Positions 43,632-54,250 of a stretch of DNA of 64,000 bases are shown here, in pieces. This DNA is from Pegoplata infirma (taxonomy: Eukaryota > Arthropoda > Insecta > Diptera > Anthomyiidae), in the NCBI GenBank assembly GCA_963921195.1, contig OY992536.1, positions 90,377,007 through 90,441,006 on the forward strand, in the 5' to 3' direction. Position 1 is the first letter of the stretch. Every line of letters begins with the position of its first letter. The position numbers were made by a program, and so were the translations under genes. The notes beneath the pieces are model-generated. The model was given only the letters and a program-made list of their open reading frames with translations. It was not told the DNA's origin and did no database searches.

Positions 43632-45441
43632 CCCAAGCAGAAATTGACGACGGTTATAAAAAAAAAGCGTTCTGAAAGCACTGTAACAAAAAAAAGAACG
43701 TTCTCAAAACGTTATTTTCGAACGCTTTACGAGCGTTTTCGAAAAGCGTTCTGAAAGCACTGTAACAAAAAAAAAAGCATTCTCAAAACGCTTTATTCGA
43801 ACGCCTTGAGAGCGTTTTCGAAAACCGTTTTGAAAGCACTTTATTAACAAAATACATGTTCGTTTCAAAATTAAATGGTTTTAAAGCAGTTTTTGCAAAC
43901 GTTTTTAAATTTTTTTCGTAGTACATACAAGTATAGTATTTTTTAGATTATACTCAATTTTAAACAAATTGTTATAAAAACATTTTGTTAAATCAAATTA
44001 AATAATTTTTCCCTACCACCACATTGAAAACGCAAAATTTTGAAAACATAAAACATTTTTTAATTTGTAAATCTATTTTAAGTTTTATTATTATCATTTA
44101 TGCAAAAGAGTTATAGCAATTGTTTCGTTATAAAATTTACAAAACATGCATTTAACTTCTACAATATGCACACTGACTTCAATAACATCTTCACGTAAAT
44201 TTTTAACGTTATAAAGTCCTATTTCTTTTGATGGAATTAGATAGACAAAATAATCGTTTATTTCATTAAAGATGTTGCCTTTTAAATATCATTAATTCCA
44301 TGAGAGACCGAACAAAATCTGACCAGGGGTCTTTGAAGTTTTCCAATATTTTGCACACACAAGCGCTATGGAACCATTTAAAGATATCATTTATCAGATC
44401 CAAAGAATTTAAAAATTTCGAGATTTTATTCGCGATTTTCAAAAAAAATGCAAAATCTGTGTAACTTTGAACAGCCATATATTTTTAAGTACTCATTGTA
44501 TCTTTATGAAATAAAGCGCAAAATGATAGTACGTTAGTCTATTTTTACATTAAAAAAGATGGAAAAAGTTGGTGGTTCAAAAGTGCATTTTAAATGCAAA
44601 TGCAGTTTTGAAGTGCATTTTGCGAAACTTTTATCCCTTTTGATTTTTTTTTATTTAACATTATTATTTTCTTCATCATTTTTACTAGAAAAAATGTCCT
44701 CATTTGCTGAAAAAGGTTTCGAGTTTCCAAAAAATAGCGCAATTAGAAATGGTTTCGACATGTAAAATGGTGAAAATAATTTGCCCATTACTGACCAAAA
44801 ACCTTTTTCTGATTTGTTAAATATATCCATGCCATCCACATGAATAATAATTTCGATTTTTGGTTCAGTGAAATTATTGGGATGAATTATTTTATTTAGA
44901 GTTTCCTTTATTCCGAAAAATTTAAAAACTCCTAATGTGTCATCCATACTCCTCATTATTTTACTGTCACTTCTAACGCCTGATGTTCCAAGTAAGGTTT
45001 TGCAACACTTCGGAAGTGATGTATAGCCTTCAGATCTAAATATTATTAGTATTTCATCAATACATTTTTGTTTTTTTATTTTCTAAAATACTTTTATAAA
45101 AAAAATATCTACAATTAACGAATAAAAAAAAATATCAGCTTTATATGAAGTCCTTTAAAGTACTGTTTTTTCTTATTTCAATCGCTGGAAAATATCTTTA
45201 ATTTTTGTATTTAAGCTCTTTATAAGTGCTTTACTTTTGGTTTTTAAAGCGCTTTCATGACTTTAAACAAAACGTTCTGAAAGCACTTTTTTAAAACGCT
45301 TTTAAAACGCTTTAAACCTAGCGTAGATCGATGTTATCATTCGGATCATCTGAAAGCGCTTTGAAGATGGTATATGGAACGCTTGTAGAACCGTCCACAG
45401 CGCTTTCACAGCGCTTTTGCGATTGTATTTTTCTGACTGGG
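43632..45441 (-). mobile_element. CCCA-end element, copy 4 (1,810 bp, carries transposase remnants)
   Basis: Left end CCCAAGCAGAAATTGACGAC, right end (reversed) CCCAGTCAGAAAAATACAAT, with AA on both sides (43630-43631, 45442-45443). Terminal 150-200 bp share the AAAGCGTTCTGAAAGCAC repeats of copy 3. The interior encodes minus-strand transposase fragments (44094-45090), making it the decayed autonomous form of this family. Confidence 0.8.
44094..45090 (-). pseudogene. Degenerate CACTA/Mirage/Chapaev-like transposase
   Basis: Three minus-strand coding pieces, broken by frameshifts: 45090-44651, 44478-44266 and about 44290-44094. The first has SLPKCCKTLLGT near its start and then IIIHVDGMDIFNKSEKGFW followed by FLIALFFGNSKPFSANED. 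In my recollection this VDG...S...FW...PF...G..KP pattern marks a family of insect and cnidarian transposase-like proteins related to the Tnp2 type. The last piece (LIPSKEIGLYNV, VEVKCMFC, ITLLHK at the stop) resembles the usual C-terminus of those proteins. No single open frame spans it. Assignment from motif memory, without a search. Confidence 0.6.
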
Positions 45442-45849
45442 AACCATCTATCACTCATTTTAAGAGATTTTTTTAGTCCATTTTTTAAAACATTCTTCAA
45501 AGTCTACTAAAACATGTATTTAAGGGGTTAAAATGTTATACGAATATTTTTTACGCCAGGAAGTTTGTCAAGCATATCCAAAGTTAAAAACAATAAAATT
45601 TTTTAAGTATTACCATATTTGTAAAATTTAAAATAAAAATTTGCCGCAAAATCTTTCAACCGTTGACGACCCCTACACCGAAAAAAATCCATGCAACATT
45701 TTACGAAATAAAATTTCGTACTTGCTTGTTTCGTAAAATATACGAAAATTTACTTTATATTATGAAAAACAAATTAGTCCGGATTTTCGTAGATTTACGA
45801 AACCTACGAAAATATTTCGTAATCATGAAAAAAAATTTTATGTCGCTGA

Positions 45850-45935
45850 TGGAAAAGCGACCGGTCCTTGATAGGTCACGTGACATGTCACACGGACCCA
45901 TATGACCTATTACAAGCTTTGACACCTTTCGAATA
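45850..45935 (+). repeat. GACCGGTCC / GTGACATGTCAC dispersed repeat
   Basis: GCGACCGGTCCTTGATAGG, TCACGTGACATGTCACACGG, then ATGACCTATTACAAG and TTGACACC. See the copy at 41555-41708. Confidence 0.7.
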
Positions 45936-46174
45936 AATATACGTAGGAAAATTTACATTTATTTTTTTCGGAACATCGAAAATTTTATTTTATTTTAAAG
46001 TTTATTTCTTCTAAAATCATTTTTAATGATTTTTTTAATTTTAAAACGCAAAACGAAATCAAATGCCAAAAAAAAATACGTGTCTGAGAAATTTTAAGAT
46101 TTTTTCGCTTAGAAAATTTTAAAAAAATTTTAGAATTGTTAAAACAATATATCTTCACCTAAAATGCAAAACAA

Positions 46175-46693
46175 CCCAGGCAGAAAAATACAAACGGGCC
46201 AACGTTGGAATGAAGTTGGCGGCGACGGTACCAACGTTGGCGAATCATACCCGTTTCTAAGTCTACGATGTCATTCCGAGGTTGAAATGATAACAGTGGC
46301 CAACGATCGCTCGACTTTTGTTTTAACGTTGGGTTAACATTGATTTTACAAATTTACGACATTGGATTTAACTTTTGCTTAGGGATATATTGAAAATCTC
46401 GATGTAGTGCTTTTTAGTTACCATTTTGTACAAATTGGTTAAAAAAGCCACTACTTAAGTGTTCACTTAGATTAAAGAGTTGAGGTCTATGTAAATCGAA
46501 AACTTAAAAAAAAAAATAAAAATGTAAAACTTTAAAATTATAATCTATAGTGTAGTGTTTTATGTAAAAACAAAGTTGTGCCAACACAATATTTTTAGTA
46601 AAACTGTTTTACATTATACAATGTTGTATTTTTGGCTAGCCCGATATTGTACCAACACAAAATTTTTGGTACGGTTGGCAATTTCTGACTGGG
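46175..46693. mobile_element. CCCAG-end element, copy 5 (519 bp, nested)
   Basis: Left end CCCAGGCAGAAAAATACAAA, right end (reversed) CCCAGTCAGAAATTGCCAAC, with AA on each side (46173-46174, 46694-46695). The left part has two CCAACGTTGG palindromes. It interrupts the arm of the 45676-47282 element; the opposite arm (about 47030-47070) retains the unoccupied sequence with a single AA, confirming a 2-bp target duplication. Confidence 0.85.
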
Positions 46694-47682
46694 AACGTAA
46701 CAACATTTTTTGCTATTTTACAGTAGTAGCGAAAAAGGTCGTTAAGCATTTTTCTAATTTTGTTTATAATTCCGTCAAATTTTATCGGATAGGTCTGAAA
46801 TTTTTGACATATTTTCGGTTAATGTAGTGCATCTAAACTAAAAAATCACATTTTGATAATTTTGTAGGGGAACCAAACACTTTTTGAAAGTACAAAATAT
46901 AATATTTTTGAATTTTGATCGTATAGCTTGTAGTTTTTAATGTAGAGAACTAAAACTTTATGGGGAGGGGACATATATTTTGATAAAATGCATCACAATC
47001 AATCAATAACTCGATTTTGAAAAAAAAAAATACGTTGTTTTGCATTTTAGGTGACGATATATTTTACTTATATGTACGAATTTATTTTTGTAATTTACGA
47101 ATTTATTTTGTATAATTAAGAAAATTGTTTCGTAAAAACACAAAAATATTTCGTACAATGTAGTAATCTTTTTCGTAAGAACTTATAATTTTTACGAAAT
47201 AATTTCGTAAGCAAAAACTACGAAACTTTTCGTACAATGTACGAAACATTTCGTTTATATAAGGCATGCATTTTTTTCGGTGTAGTAAACTTTGACGCAG
47301 AAAATATTTGTAGGACATTTTAAAAGGGCGTTCTTTTCTGTGTTTAATTTTCAAAAAAGGATTGAGGGTTAATATGTTCTATATAAAGAACAGCCATACA
47401 ATTTAACTGAAGACATCCAAACACATTTTTAAGCTCAGATACCTCGCTTTTGACATATCACAGGACCTGTTCCTAAAAAACACAACCCGTACCGAGTTAA
47501 TAGACAAAAAAGTCCCGGCAAATAACTTTAATTTTTCTGTATGAAGTAGTATTAAGTTTTAATTCGAAAAAGTATTTTCCAATTTTTTCCAATGTTTTTT
47601 ATTTGAAACCGTTCAAATCATGAATTTCTAATTAAAATTTATTAATTTTTATAACAATTTAAATATTTTTCCATATTTTTGC

Positions 47683-48362
47683 AGAAGTGACCGGTCCTTG
47701 ATAGGACAAGTGACATGTCACTCGGATACAAATGGCATATCACAAACTTGACACCTTTCATATAAAAACTTTCTCTTTTGTGAGGAAATCCTATCCCGAC
47801 TGTTCAATAGTAACATGTCACAGAACACAACAGTTTGCTTTCGTAGTTTTGTTAAACAAATGAAACATTTTTGTATCAGTTCAATGAACTGCGCTTGGTC
47901 CAGGGGATTATGTCACTTATTTCGGCCAGCCCCATTTTATATAGATTTAATTTGAGTAATGTCACTTAGGAACACGGTTCAATAGTGAGTGACATGTCAC
48001 AGAACACATCACATTTTGTTTTGGGACTTTTCCAAAATTTGTCCAGAAACAAAATTTCCCTAAAAGCATTTTAAGTGCCGAGACTTTCCGTGTCCGGAAA
48101 TTTGGAAAATTGTCAAGAAAAATGTTTGTGACCGAGACTTAGAAAATTTTCGGCACTTAGAATATTGAATTGAATGAAGTTTTTACTCCAAAACTCAAAA
48201 AAAAAATAAATTTTTTGTCCGGGATTTTTTTTTTGGGACTTAAAAAGTTTTTTCTTGAATTATTTTTCTTTAAAACTCAAAAAATTTTGAAAATTATTAT
48301 CTGAACTTTTAAGAAGTTCTTTTTCGAATAGACTGTACCCTTTTTCTGCAGAAAAAAATATA
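47683..48362 (+). repeat. Dispersed repeat, GCAG...CTGCAG bounded
   Basis: Begins GCAGAAGTGACCGGTCCTTG with GTGACATGTCAC motifs at 47711, 47810 and 47990, and continues with ACTTAGAAAATTTTCGGCAC, TTTTTACTCCAAAACTCAAA and GAATAGACTGTACCC before CTGCAG. The second half matches 57005-57490 in the same orientation. No coding capacity; superfamily unknown. Confidence 0.6.
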
Positions 48363-48648
48363 AAATTACAGTGTGTATTATACCCTGTTCACACGTACAG
48401 CTAAAAAGAATAAAGAAAGTGCTAAAAATATTGATGCTAAAACGGTTTTTAGCTGTACGTGAGAACTTTTTTAAATATTTTCACATTTTTGCAGTGCTTT
48501 TGGTTTCATCCCATTCCGATTCGGAAAGTTTGATTTCGTATCACTGTGTAATTATAAAATTGTTGTGTTAAGTGTAAAAATCACTTATTTGTATTTTTTT
48601 ACATGTTGAAGGTTATAAAAAATTCCGCACAGCCAAATTTAACTCTTA

Positions 48649-49293
48649 TGGGGCTATTCTAAAATTTTATTATTATAATAAGTGCTATTATTAGCAACCC
48701 AGAATTTTATTATAGATACCAAAAATTTCAACTCTAAAAAAAGCTTTATCAACTTTTTGTTGTACTAAAACAATTTAATTTGAAATTTGAATTTAGACAA
48801 TTAAATTTTATAAGCACAATAGCTGTATGGGTAGGTGGGTGGTTTTGTTATTTTGTTATTTTTGGGGGCATGGGTTCAAATCCCACCCATTTCTAACAAA
48901 TATTTTTTTTTTGCCAATTTTTATTTTTTTTTATTTCAAATATTATGTTGCAGTTTTTTTAATTTTTAAATTTCGCAATTTTTAAAAGATGCAAAAAAAA
49001 TTGATTTTTGCATCTTTTTTTTCTGAAATTATTATTATTGTATGGTTTTAATTGGCTATTTCTCTCGCAAAAAACATTATAATTGTCTTTAGAGAAAAAA
49101 AAAATAATATTTTTTTTAACTACACTTTTTTGCATGCAAAAAAAATTGCAATAATTTTTGTAATAATATGTTTCTTATTTTTGACTACAATAATGCGTAT
49201 TTTGACAAATTGCGAAAAAATACGGAATTTTGACGAAAACAAAATGTTGGTTTCTTGTTATAAATGAACAAAATATTGTTATAGATGACAAAA
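48649..49293 (+). repeat. Left arm of a giant palindrome (645 bp) with tRNA-like Pol III boxes
   Basis: Starts TGGGGCTATTCTAAAATTTT. It holds an A-box-like TAGCTGTATGGG (48820-48831) and a B box GGTTCAAATCC (48873-48883), followed by T runs. The mirror sequence is at 54424-54756 (outer part) and 49325-49589 (inner part). Compared with the right arm it has about 48 extra bp (about 48971-49020). The inner 263 bp (49031-49293) pair almost perfectly with 49325-49588 across a 31-nt loop. Confidence 0.9.
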
Positions 49294-49324
49294 TATTGTT
49301 ATGTACTTTTCAGTCTATAACAAG

Positions 49325-49589
49325 TTTTGTCATCTATAACAATATTTTTTTCATTTATAACAAGAAACCAACATTTTGTTTTCGTCAAAATTCCGTATTT
49401 TTTTCGCAATTTGTCAAAATACGCATTATTGTAGTCAAAAATAAGAAACATATTATTACAAAAATTATTGCAATTTTTTTGCATGCAAAAAAGTGTAGTT
49501 AAAAAAAATATTATTTTTTTTCCTCTAAAGACAATTATAATGTTTTTTTTGCGAGAGAAATAGCCAATTAAAACCATACAATAATAATA
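49325..49589 (-). repeat. Right arm of the giant palindrome, inner part
   Basis: Inverse complement of 49031-49293 with only a few differences. It ends in CCATACAATAATAATA at 49589, where the CCCAG element at 49590 begins; the arm resumes at 54424. Confidence 0.92.
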
Positions 49590-50194
49590 CCCAGACAGAA
49601 AAATGCAATCGGAATAACGTCAGAATAGAGTTGGCGGAGGGCATTCCAACACCAAAGTGAGATCCTATTTACAAAATTTATGGTGTTACTATAACATTGA
49701 AATGATAACGCCAAAAAACAATCGCCTGACTTTTGTTTCCGACGTCGTCACAACACCAAAAAATTAAATTTACTGGATTAAAATTACATTGTAATAATAA
49801 GTTTATGACCTTAGGATGGTGTTCAAAGACAACACTGGATAACGTTATTTCGACATATTTTGCCCCTATTTTGGGGTATTAGAAATACAGTTTATAAAAA
49901 TAATTTTAAATAAATACAAATTTTTCAAAATAAATTTTTATGTTTTTTTTAATATCCGGGTTATACAGTCGCAACAAAAATTCGACCTTTCTAAAAATTC
50001 GACGGTCAATTTTCGAAAATTCGACTTAGTAATTCGGTAGTAGTAATTGGGGTAAAACCTATATTTCCTTTCGAAATATAGGTTTAAAAATTAATTCTTA
50101 TGCTTTTTGTACTAAAGAAATACAAGGTTATCATTATTTAATTTTTTTTTAATTTACGCTCACAAAAGGGGGGAGGGGGCGGCGGACAAAAAAC

Positions 50195-50603
50195 GACATT
50201 TTCTAATCCTCTAGGTCCAAATGCAGGACTTTGAACTTCTTGTAGCATAAAAATGTTGCATTTGTTAAACAGAAACACCAAAAAACATGTAGAAACACGG
50301 TATTTTTCAGAGTTTGGTTAAGTTCTTCAAGAGGAATCTTTTTTCTTCTGTCTTGATTTTGCTGATTTACGAACTTAACCTGCCTAGAAACATAAGACAT
50401 ATTCGTGCCAAATTTTGGAAGTCTACCTCTTTTATTTGGGACTGCATCGTGTTATCTACAGACGGACGGACATCGCTAGAATGTCTTAGAATCGATCACT
50501 GATCATAAATATATATACTTTATCGGGTCCTAGACCGATATTTTGATGCGTTACACACGGATGATGCGTTTCCCTCCATACTGTAGTTGGAGGGCATAAA
50601 AAA
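50195..50603 (+). mobile_element. Mini-me-like repeat, copy B
   Basis: GAACTTAACCTGCCTAG, AAACATAAGACATATTCGTG, GACTGCATCGTGTTA, a short GACGGACGGACATCGCTAGA, TATATATACTTTATCGGGTC, and the terminal TAGTTGGAGGGCATAAAA. Closely parallels copy A, with a much shorter GACG microsatellite. Confidence 0.75.
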
Positions 50604-51065
50604 ATCCACTAAACACTTTCTGCTTCATGGTAACAACGAACCGCCAAAGATTAAGGGGGTTCACACTTAAGAATGCAATATTTTTTTAATTTAATATTTC
50701 GATTTCTAAAAAAATTTAATATAAAAACTGTCAGAAACAAAAAAGTTGCAGCATTTTAAACAAAATCAAAATACAGTTCAAACGGATGGACCGAATTGAA
50801 ATCCGTTTTTTTTTAGTTTGGAGAGAATTAAACGTAAGCTTTTTAAATTTTTTTTTTTTATATTTTTTGTCAAAAAAAAAAAATCGATTTTTTTGTTTTT
50901 TTTTAGTTTAACGTCGTATGTTCAAAATTTAAGAATTATCTATTGTTAAAAAAATGTACATATAAAGAAATAATTAAATAAAATAAAGTCAGAAAATTTG
51001 TAAAAGTTTACCATTGTAAACTTTTTCGGATTTTAATTTTAAACTCTTATGTAACGTTGGTTCTT

Positions 51066-54000
51066 TTAAAGTTATTTATTATTTATTTATCGTATGGCAC
51101 TGATACAAACAATTACAATTTTAGAGATATAAGCATTACTAGTTTAACAGATTATACAACAAAGTTTAGCATATTTTGATAGAAAAATAGTATAGATAAT
51201 AATTAGATATTGATGTCAATATTCTTCAGCCACCGGACGGCATCTGGGCCAGCATTGTTTAGTTCGTGTAGTTCGCCAAGAAATTTACGATGGGGGCAGT
51301 CTTTTATAATGTGGTAAATGGTTTGATTAACATCACTGCAATCACATAATGGCGAAACAGCGGAGCCCCATTTAAAAAGAGTAGCTGCGCACCTTCCATT
51401 GTTTGTCCGTATACGGTTAAGCCTAACCCATATAGGCCTAGGCAATTCTGATCCCGGAGGCATACAGGTCAAGTCCTGTATTTTCATTAAGTCATCACAT
51501 GAAGCTTGGTTCCAATTATTAAACCAGATGTTATATGGGTCGTAATTATTGTTTGCGAGACTTTCAGCTAGTTTTAATGGAGGTTTTCGAGATATGAGAC
51601 GGTCGTCATTAGCAGCTTCAATATATTGGTGTATTTTAAGGCTAGGATTGGCGATTATTTTTCGATGTTCGCGGAGTAGTGCATTCTGACGTCTTAGACT
51701 TGGTGGTAGAATATTACTTAGAACAGGTAAAAATCTTATTGGGGTTGAAGACATTGTACCTGTTATTAGTCGCATACATGCATTTAGTTGGGTATCTAAT
51801 TTGTTTACGTGGGGGCTATTAAGCCAGACCGGTGCGCAGTATTCTGCAGAAGAATAAACCAGTCCGAGTGATGCTGAGCGCAGTGTTTTTGCAGAAGCTC
51901 CCCAAGTAGTTGACGCAAGTTTTTGGATAATATTGTTACGCGTTTTAACTTTGTTAGCAGTATTTTCTATGTGCTTTTTAAAAGAGAGTGTTCTATCAAG
52001 GGTAACTCCAAGGTATTTTGGTGTTGGATTAAAGGGTAGGATAGTATCTCCAAAACGAACGTTAAGCTTTAGATCAGATTGACTATTATTGAGGTGAAAA
52101 CATGTTACTTCCGTCTTGTTGAGGCTAGGACACAGACGCCATTTTTTAAAATAATTTCCAAGTGATAGCAGGTCATTTGTAAGGACAGATTCAGCATCTT
52201 TAACTAAGTAGCGTTGAGTGGCTATAGCGATGTCATCAGCGTAGGAGAACTTTTTTGAGTACGTTGATGGGAGGTCATGAGTGTAGAGATTAAATAGAAG
52301 CGGGGCAAGTACAGATCCTTGGGGGAGTCCATTATTAAGTTTACACTTCCTGCTTTGTTTGTTTCCAAGATACACTATAAAATGACGATCACTTAACATA
52401 TTGTTGAGAAGAGTAGCAGTTCGGATGCAAGGGATAACTTTTAGAAATTTATAGATCAGCCCGTCTTTCCAGACCGTGTCGTACGCAGCTTTGAGATCTA
52501 TAAATGCAACGGATGTCCTGAGTTTTAATTGAAAACCAGCCTCAATGTAGGTCGTTAAGGATAGTACCTGATCAGTGCAGCTACGTCCCGATCTAAACCC
52601 CGCCTGCTCTACCGGAACGATGCTATTAATAGTGGGTTCAACTCTGTTATAAATTAGTCTCTCGAGTAATTTGTATACAACGCTTAATAGTGCTATCGGT
52701 CGGTAACTTTCAGCTTGTTCCTTTGGCTTGCCTGGTTTTAAAAGGGCGAGTATTTTAGATCTCTTCAGATCCGTAGGCATTACACCAGTTAGTAGTACAT
52801 TTGAGTAGAAAAGTGTAAGCCATTTTCGAAAAATTTTTCCACTATGTATAAAAAACTCAGGAAATATACCATCCGCTCCTGCGGATTTCCCTGACTTAAC
52901 TTGCGATATTGCGAAGTTAATTTCCTCCTCACTGAAAGGTCCTGAGAACTGTGGGATGATAGACGATTCATTTTTTAATTCTTTAAGTTTCTTTTTAATA
53001 TTAATGGTGTGTTTCTTCTCCGATACAATTTTTGATGTTCGTTTGATGTTTAGAGCAATACTGTCAGGGTGTATGTTCGATTTCGATGTTGTTATAGGAG
53101 TGCTATTACCCAATTTACGAAGGAGGCTCCAAGCTTTTCGGCTGGAATGTGTGAAATTTACATTTTCAACAGTATGATGCCATTTTTCCCTGCGAGCATT
53201 ATCAAGAGACTTTAGAAGTTCGTCTGCAAATGTCTCATCTTGAGTAGCTAGATATTCCGAGTGTAGAGTCTCGGTTTCTTCTGACCAGCCAGGAACATAT
53301 TGTTTCCGGTATCCTCTGGGTATATGTTTCTTTGCAGTAGCAATTACCATTTTCACCATTCTTGGATAATTATTTGGGGTTGGATTTATCCACCTTATGT
53401 TAGAGTCGAGATCTCGAGAAAACGATTTCCAAGAGGCTTTGCAGAAGTTCCATCTTGGTTTTGGAAATGATTCGACTAAGGGTATCTGAATTCCTATTTC
53501 TAGGAAAACTGGACGATGTTGGCTGTTTGGGAATGTTTGTAGTACTTTTCGGTAGACTGGGATGGGAGTGTGGTCATCTCTAAGACTGACATATGTGAGG
53601 TCGGGATTATAGCCTCTGCGCCAGCGACCGGAGTGAAAGGTTGCGGCGTCTTTCGCATCAAAAATAAGGTTTAAGTTGTTAACCTCTGCCCATTCGACTA
53701 ACATGTTGCCACTTATGTCATCAGTAGGGTACCTCCAAGAGGTATGTTGGCTATTAAAATCACCAGTATACAGCGACGGGTGTGGAAATGTGGGGAGGAC
53801 TGAGTCAGGCCATAGAATGTTTGGGGGCTTATAAACGTTTATAATATGCACCCCAGAGATTTCAATCGTAATAGTATACACGTCTTGCTCAGAGCAAATA
53901 TCAATTAGGGTGACATTGTCCAGACCAGTTCTGACATATGTAGCGGAACCATATGAACGATGGTATAGTACACCAACAGCATCATATCCATCAATCATGC

Positions 54001-54250
54001 CACGTATATTGAATTCTTCTTCAGTTAAAATGTGGGTTTCTTGTATGATGACGACATCAATACATTCGTCAGACAGCAGACGCGAGATATAATCGCATTT
54101 AGCTCTGCTCATTCCCTCAATATTAAGCTGTAGAATTCGGACCGAAGGTCCGATATTCTTTGTCAAGAAGCTCTTAGAAGAGCTAGTTCGGTTTACTTTA
54201 GGCTGCATTATTTTGTTGTTGTTTTATCTGCTTAGTATTTCTAGTTGTTT
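51066..54250 (-). mobile_element. Near-complete non-LTR retrotransposon with a single ORF
   Basis: Minus-strand element: a short leader, a 1001-aa ORF2, and a 3' region of about 130 bp ending in CGATAAATAAATAATAAATAA. Target duplications could not be fixed because the ends are A/T-rich. Boundaries are approximate. Confidence 0.7.
51203..54208 (-). CDS. Non-LTR retrotransposon ORF2 (endonuclease, reverse transcriptase)
   Basis: A 1001-aa frame without stops. The N-terminal APE endonuclease (about residues 20-235) has LQLNIEGM (Asn), IIQETH (Glu), VYKPP, TGDFNSQHTSW (about 148, Asp and Asn), NPDLTYV and a final SQHRPV (His). The reverse transcriptase (about 430-700) has SYRPIALLSVVYKLLER, EQAGFRSGRSCTDQV, AFIDLKAAYDTVW, NNGLPQGSVLAPLLFNLYTH and the FSYADDIAIA active site near 655. 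A C-terminal CDCSDVNQTIYHIIKDC Cys/His motif is present; there is no RNase H. No ORF1 was seen upstream. The motif style fits CR1/Daphne/Jockey-type elements; I cannot choose among them. All catalytic residues appear intact, so the copy may be recent. Confidence 0.92.
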   Translation of the reverse strand: MQPKVNRTSSSKSFLTKNIGPSVRILQLNIEGMSRAKCDYISRLLSDECIDVVIIQETHILTEEEFNIRGMIDGYDAVGVLYHRSYGSATYVRTGLDNVTLIDICSEQDVYTITIEISGVHIINVYKPPNILWPDSVLPTFPHPSLYTGDFNSQHTSWRYPTDDISGNMLVEWAEVNNLNLIFDAKDAATFHSGRWRRGYNPDLTYVSLRDDHTPIPVYRKVLQTFPNSQHRPVFLEIGIQIPLVESFPKPRWNFCKASWKSFSRDLDSNIRWINPTPNNYPRMVKMVIATAKKHIPRGYRKQYVPGWSEETETLHSEYLATQDETFADELLKSLDNARREKWHHTVENVNFTHSSRKAWSLLRKLGNSTPITTSKSNIHPDSIALNIKRTSKIVSEKKHTINIKKKLKELKNESSIIPQFSGPFSEEEINFAISQVKSGKSAGADGIFPEFFIHSGKIFRKWLTLFYSNVLLTGVMPTDLKRSKILALLKPGKPKEQAESYRPIALLSVVYKLLERLIYNRVEPTINSIVPVEQAGFRSGRSCTDQVLSLTTYIEAGFQLKLRTSVAFIDLKAAYDTVWKDGLIYKFLKVIPCIRTATLLNNMLSDRHFIVYLGNKQSRKCKLNNGLPQGSVLAPLLFNLYTHDLPSTYSKKFSYADDIAIATQRYLVKDAESVLTNDLLSLGNYFKKWRLCPSLNKTEVTCFHLNNSQSDLKLNVRFGDTILPFNPTPKYLGVTLDRTLSFKKHIENTANKVKTRNNIIQKLASTTWGASAKTLRSASLGLVYSSAEYCAPVWLNSPHVNKLDTQLNACMRLITGTMSSTPIRFLPVLSNILPPSLRRQNALLREHRKIIANPSLKIHQYIEAANDDRLISRKPPLKLAESLANNNYDPYNIWFNNWNQASCDDLMKIQDLTCMPPGSELPRPIWVRLNRIRTNNGRCAATLFKWGSAVSPLCDCSDVNQTIYHIIKDCPHRKFLGELHELNNAGPDAVRWLKNIDINI

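Larger units (their letters stand above)
45676..47282. mobile_element. TIR element with CACCGAAAAAAAT ends and TA flanks (1,607 bp)
   Basis: Ends CACCGAAAAAAATCCATGC and (reversed) CACCGAAAAAAATGCATGCC, flanked by TA (45674-45675, 47283-47284), as in mariner-like or other TA-targeting elements. Both arms are dense in TACGAAA/TTTCGTA. Inner parts of the arms are also inverted copies (about 46148-46174 against 47040-47070). It contains the GACCGGTCC repeat at 45850-45935 and a nested CCCAG-end element at 46175-46693. No transposase frame. Confidence 0.72.

Noticed and set aside
48820..48890. True tRNA gene
   Set aside because: A and B boxes are good, but the acceptor ends do not pair and the D and anticodon arms are poor. 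Treated as a tRNA-derived repeat.
49052..49577. Mirror-image hydrophobic frames of 71-92 codons on both strands
   Set aside because: They arise because the region is a palindrome; composition is Lys/Ile/Phe-rich, as in random AT-rich DNA.
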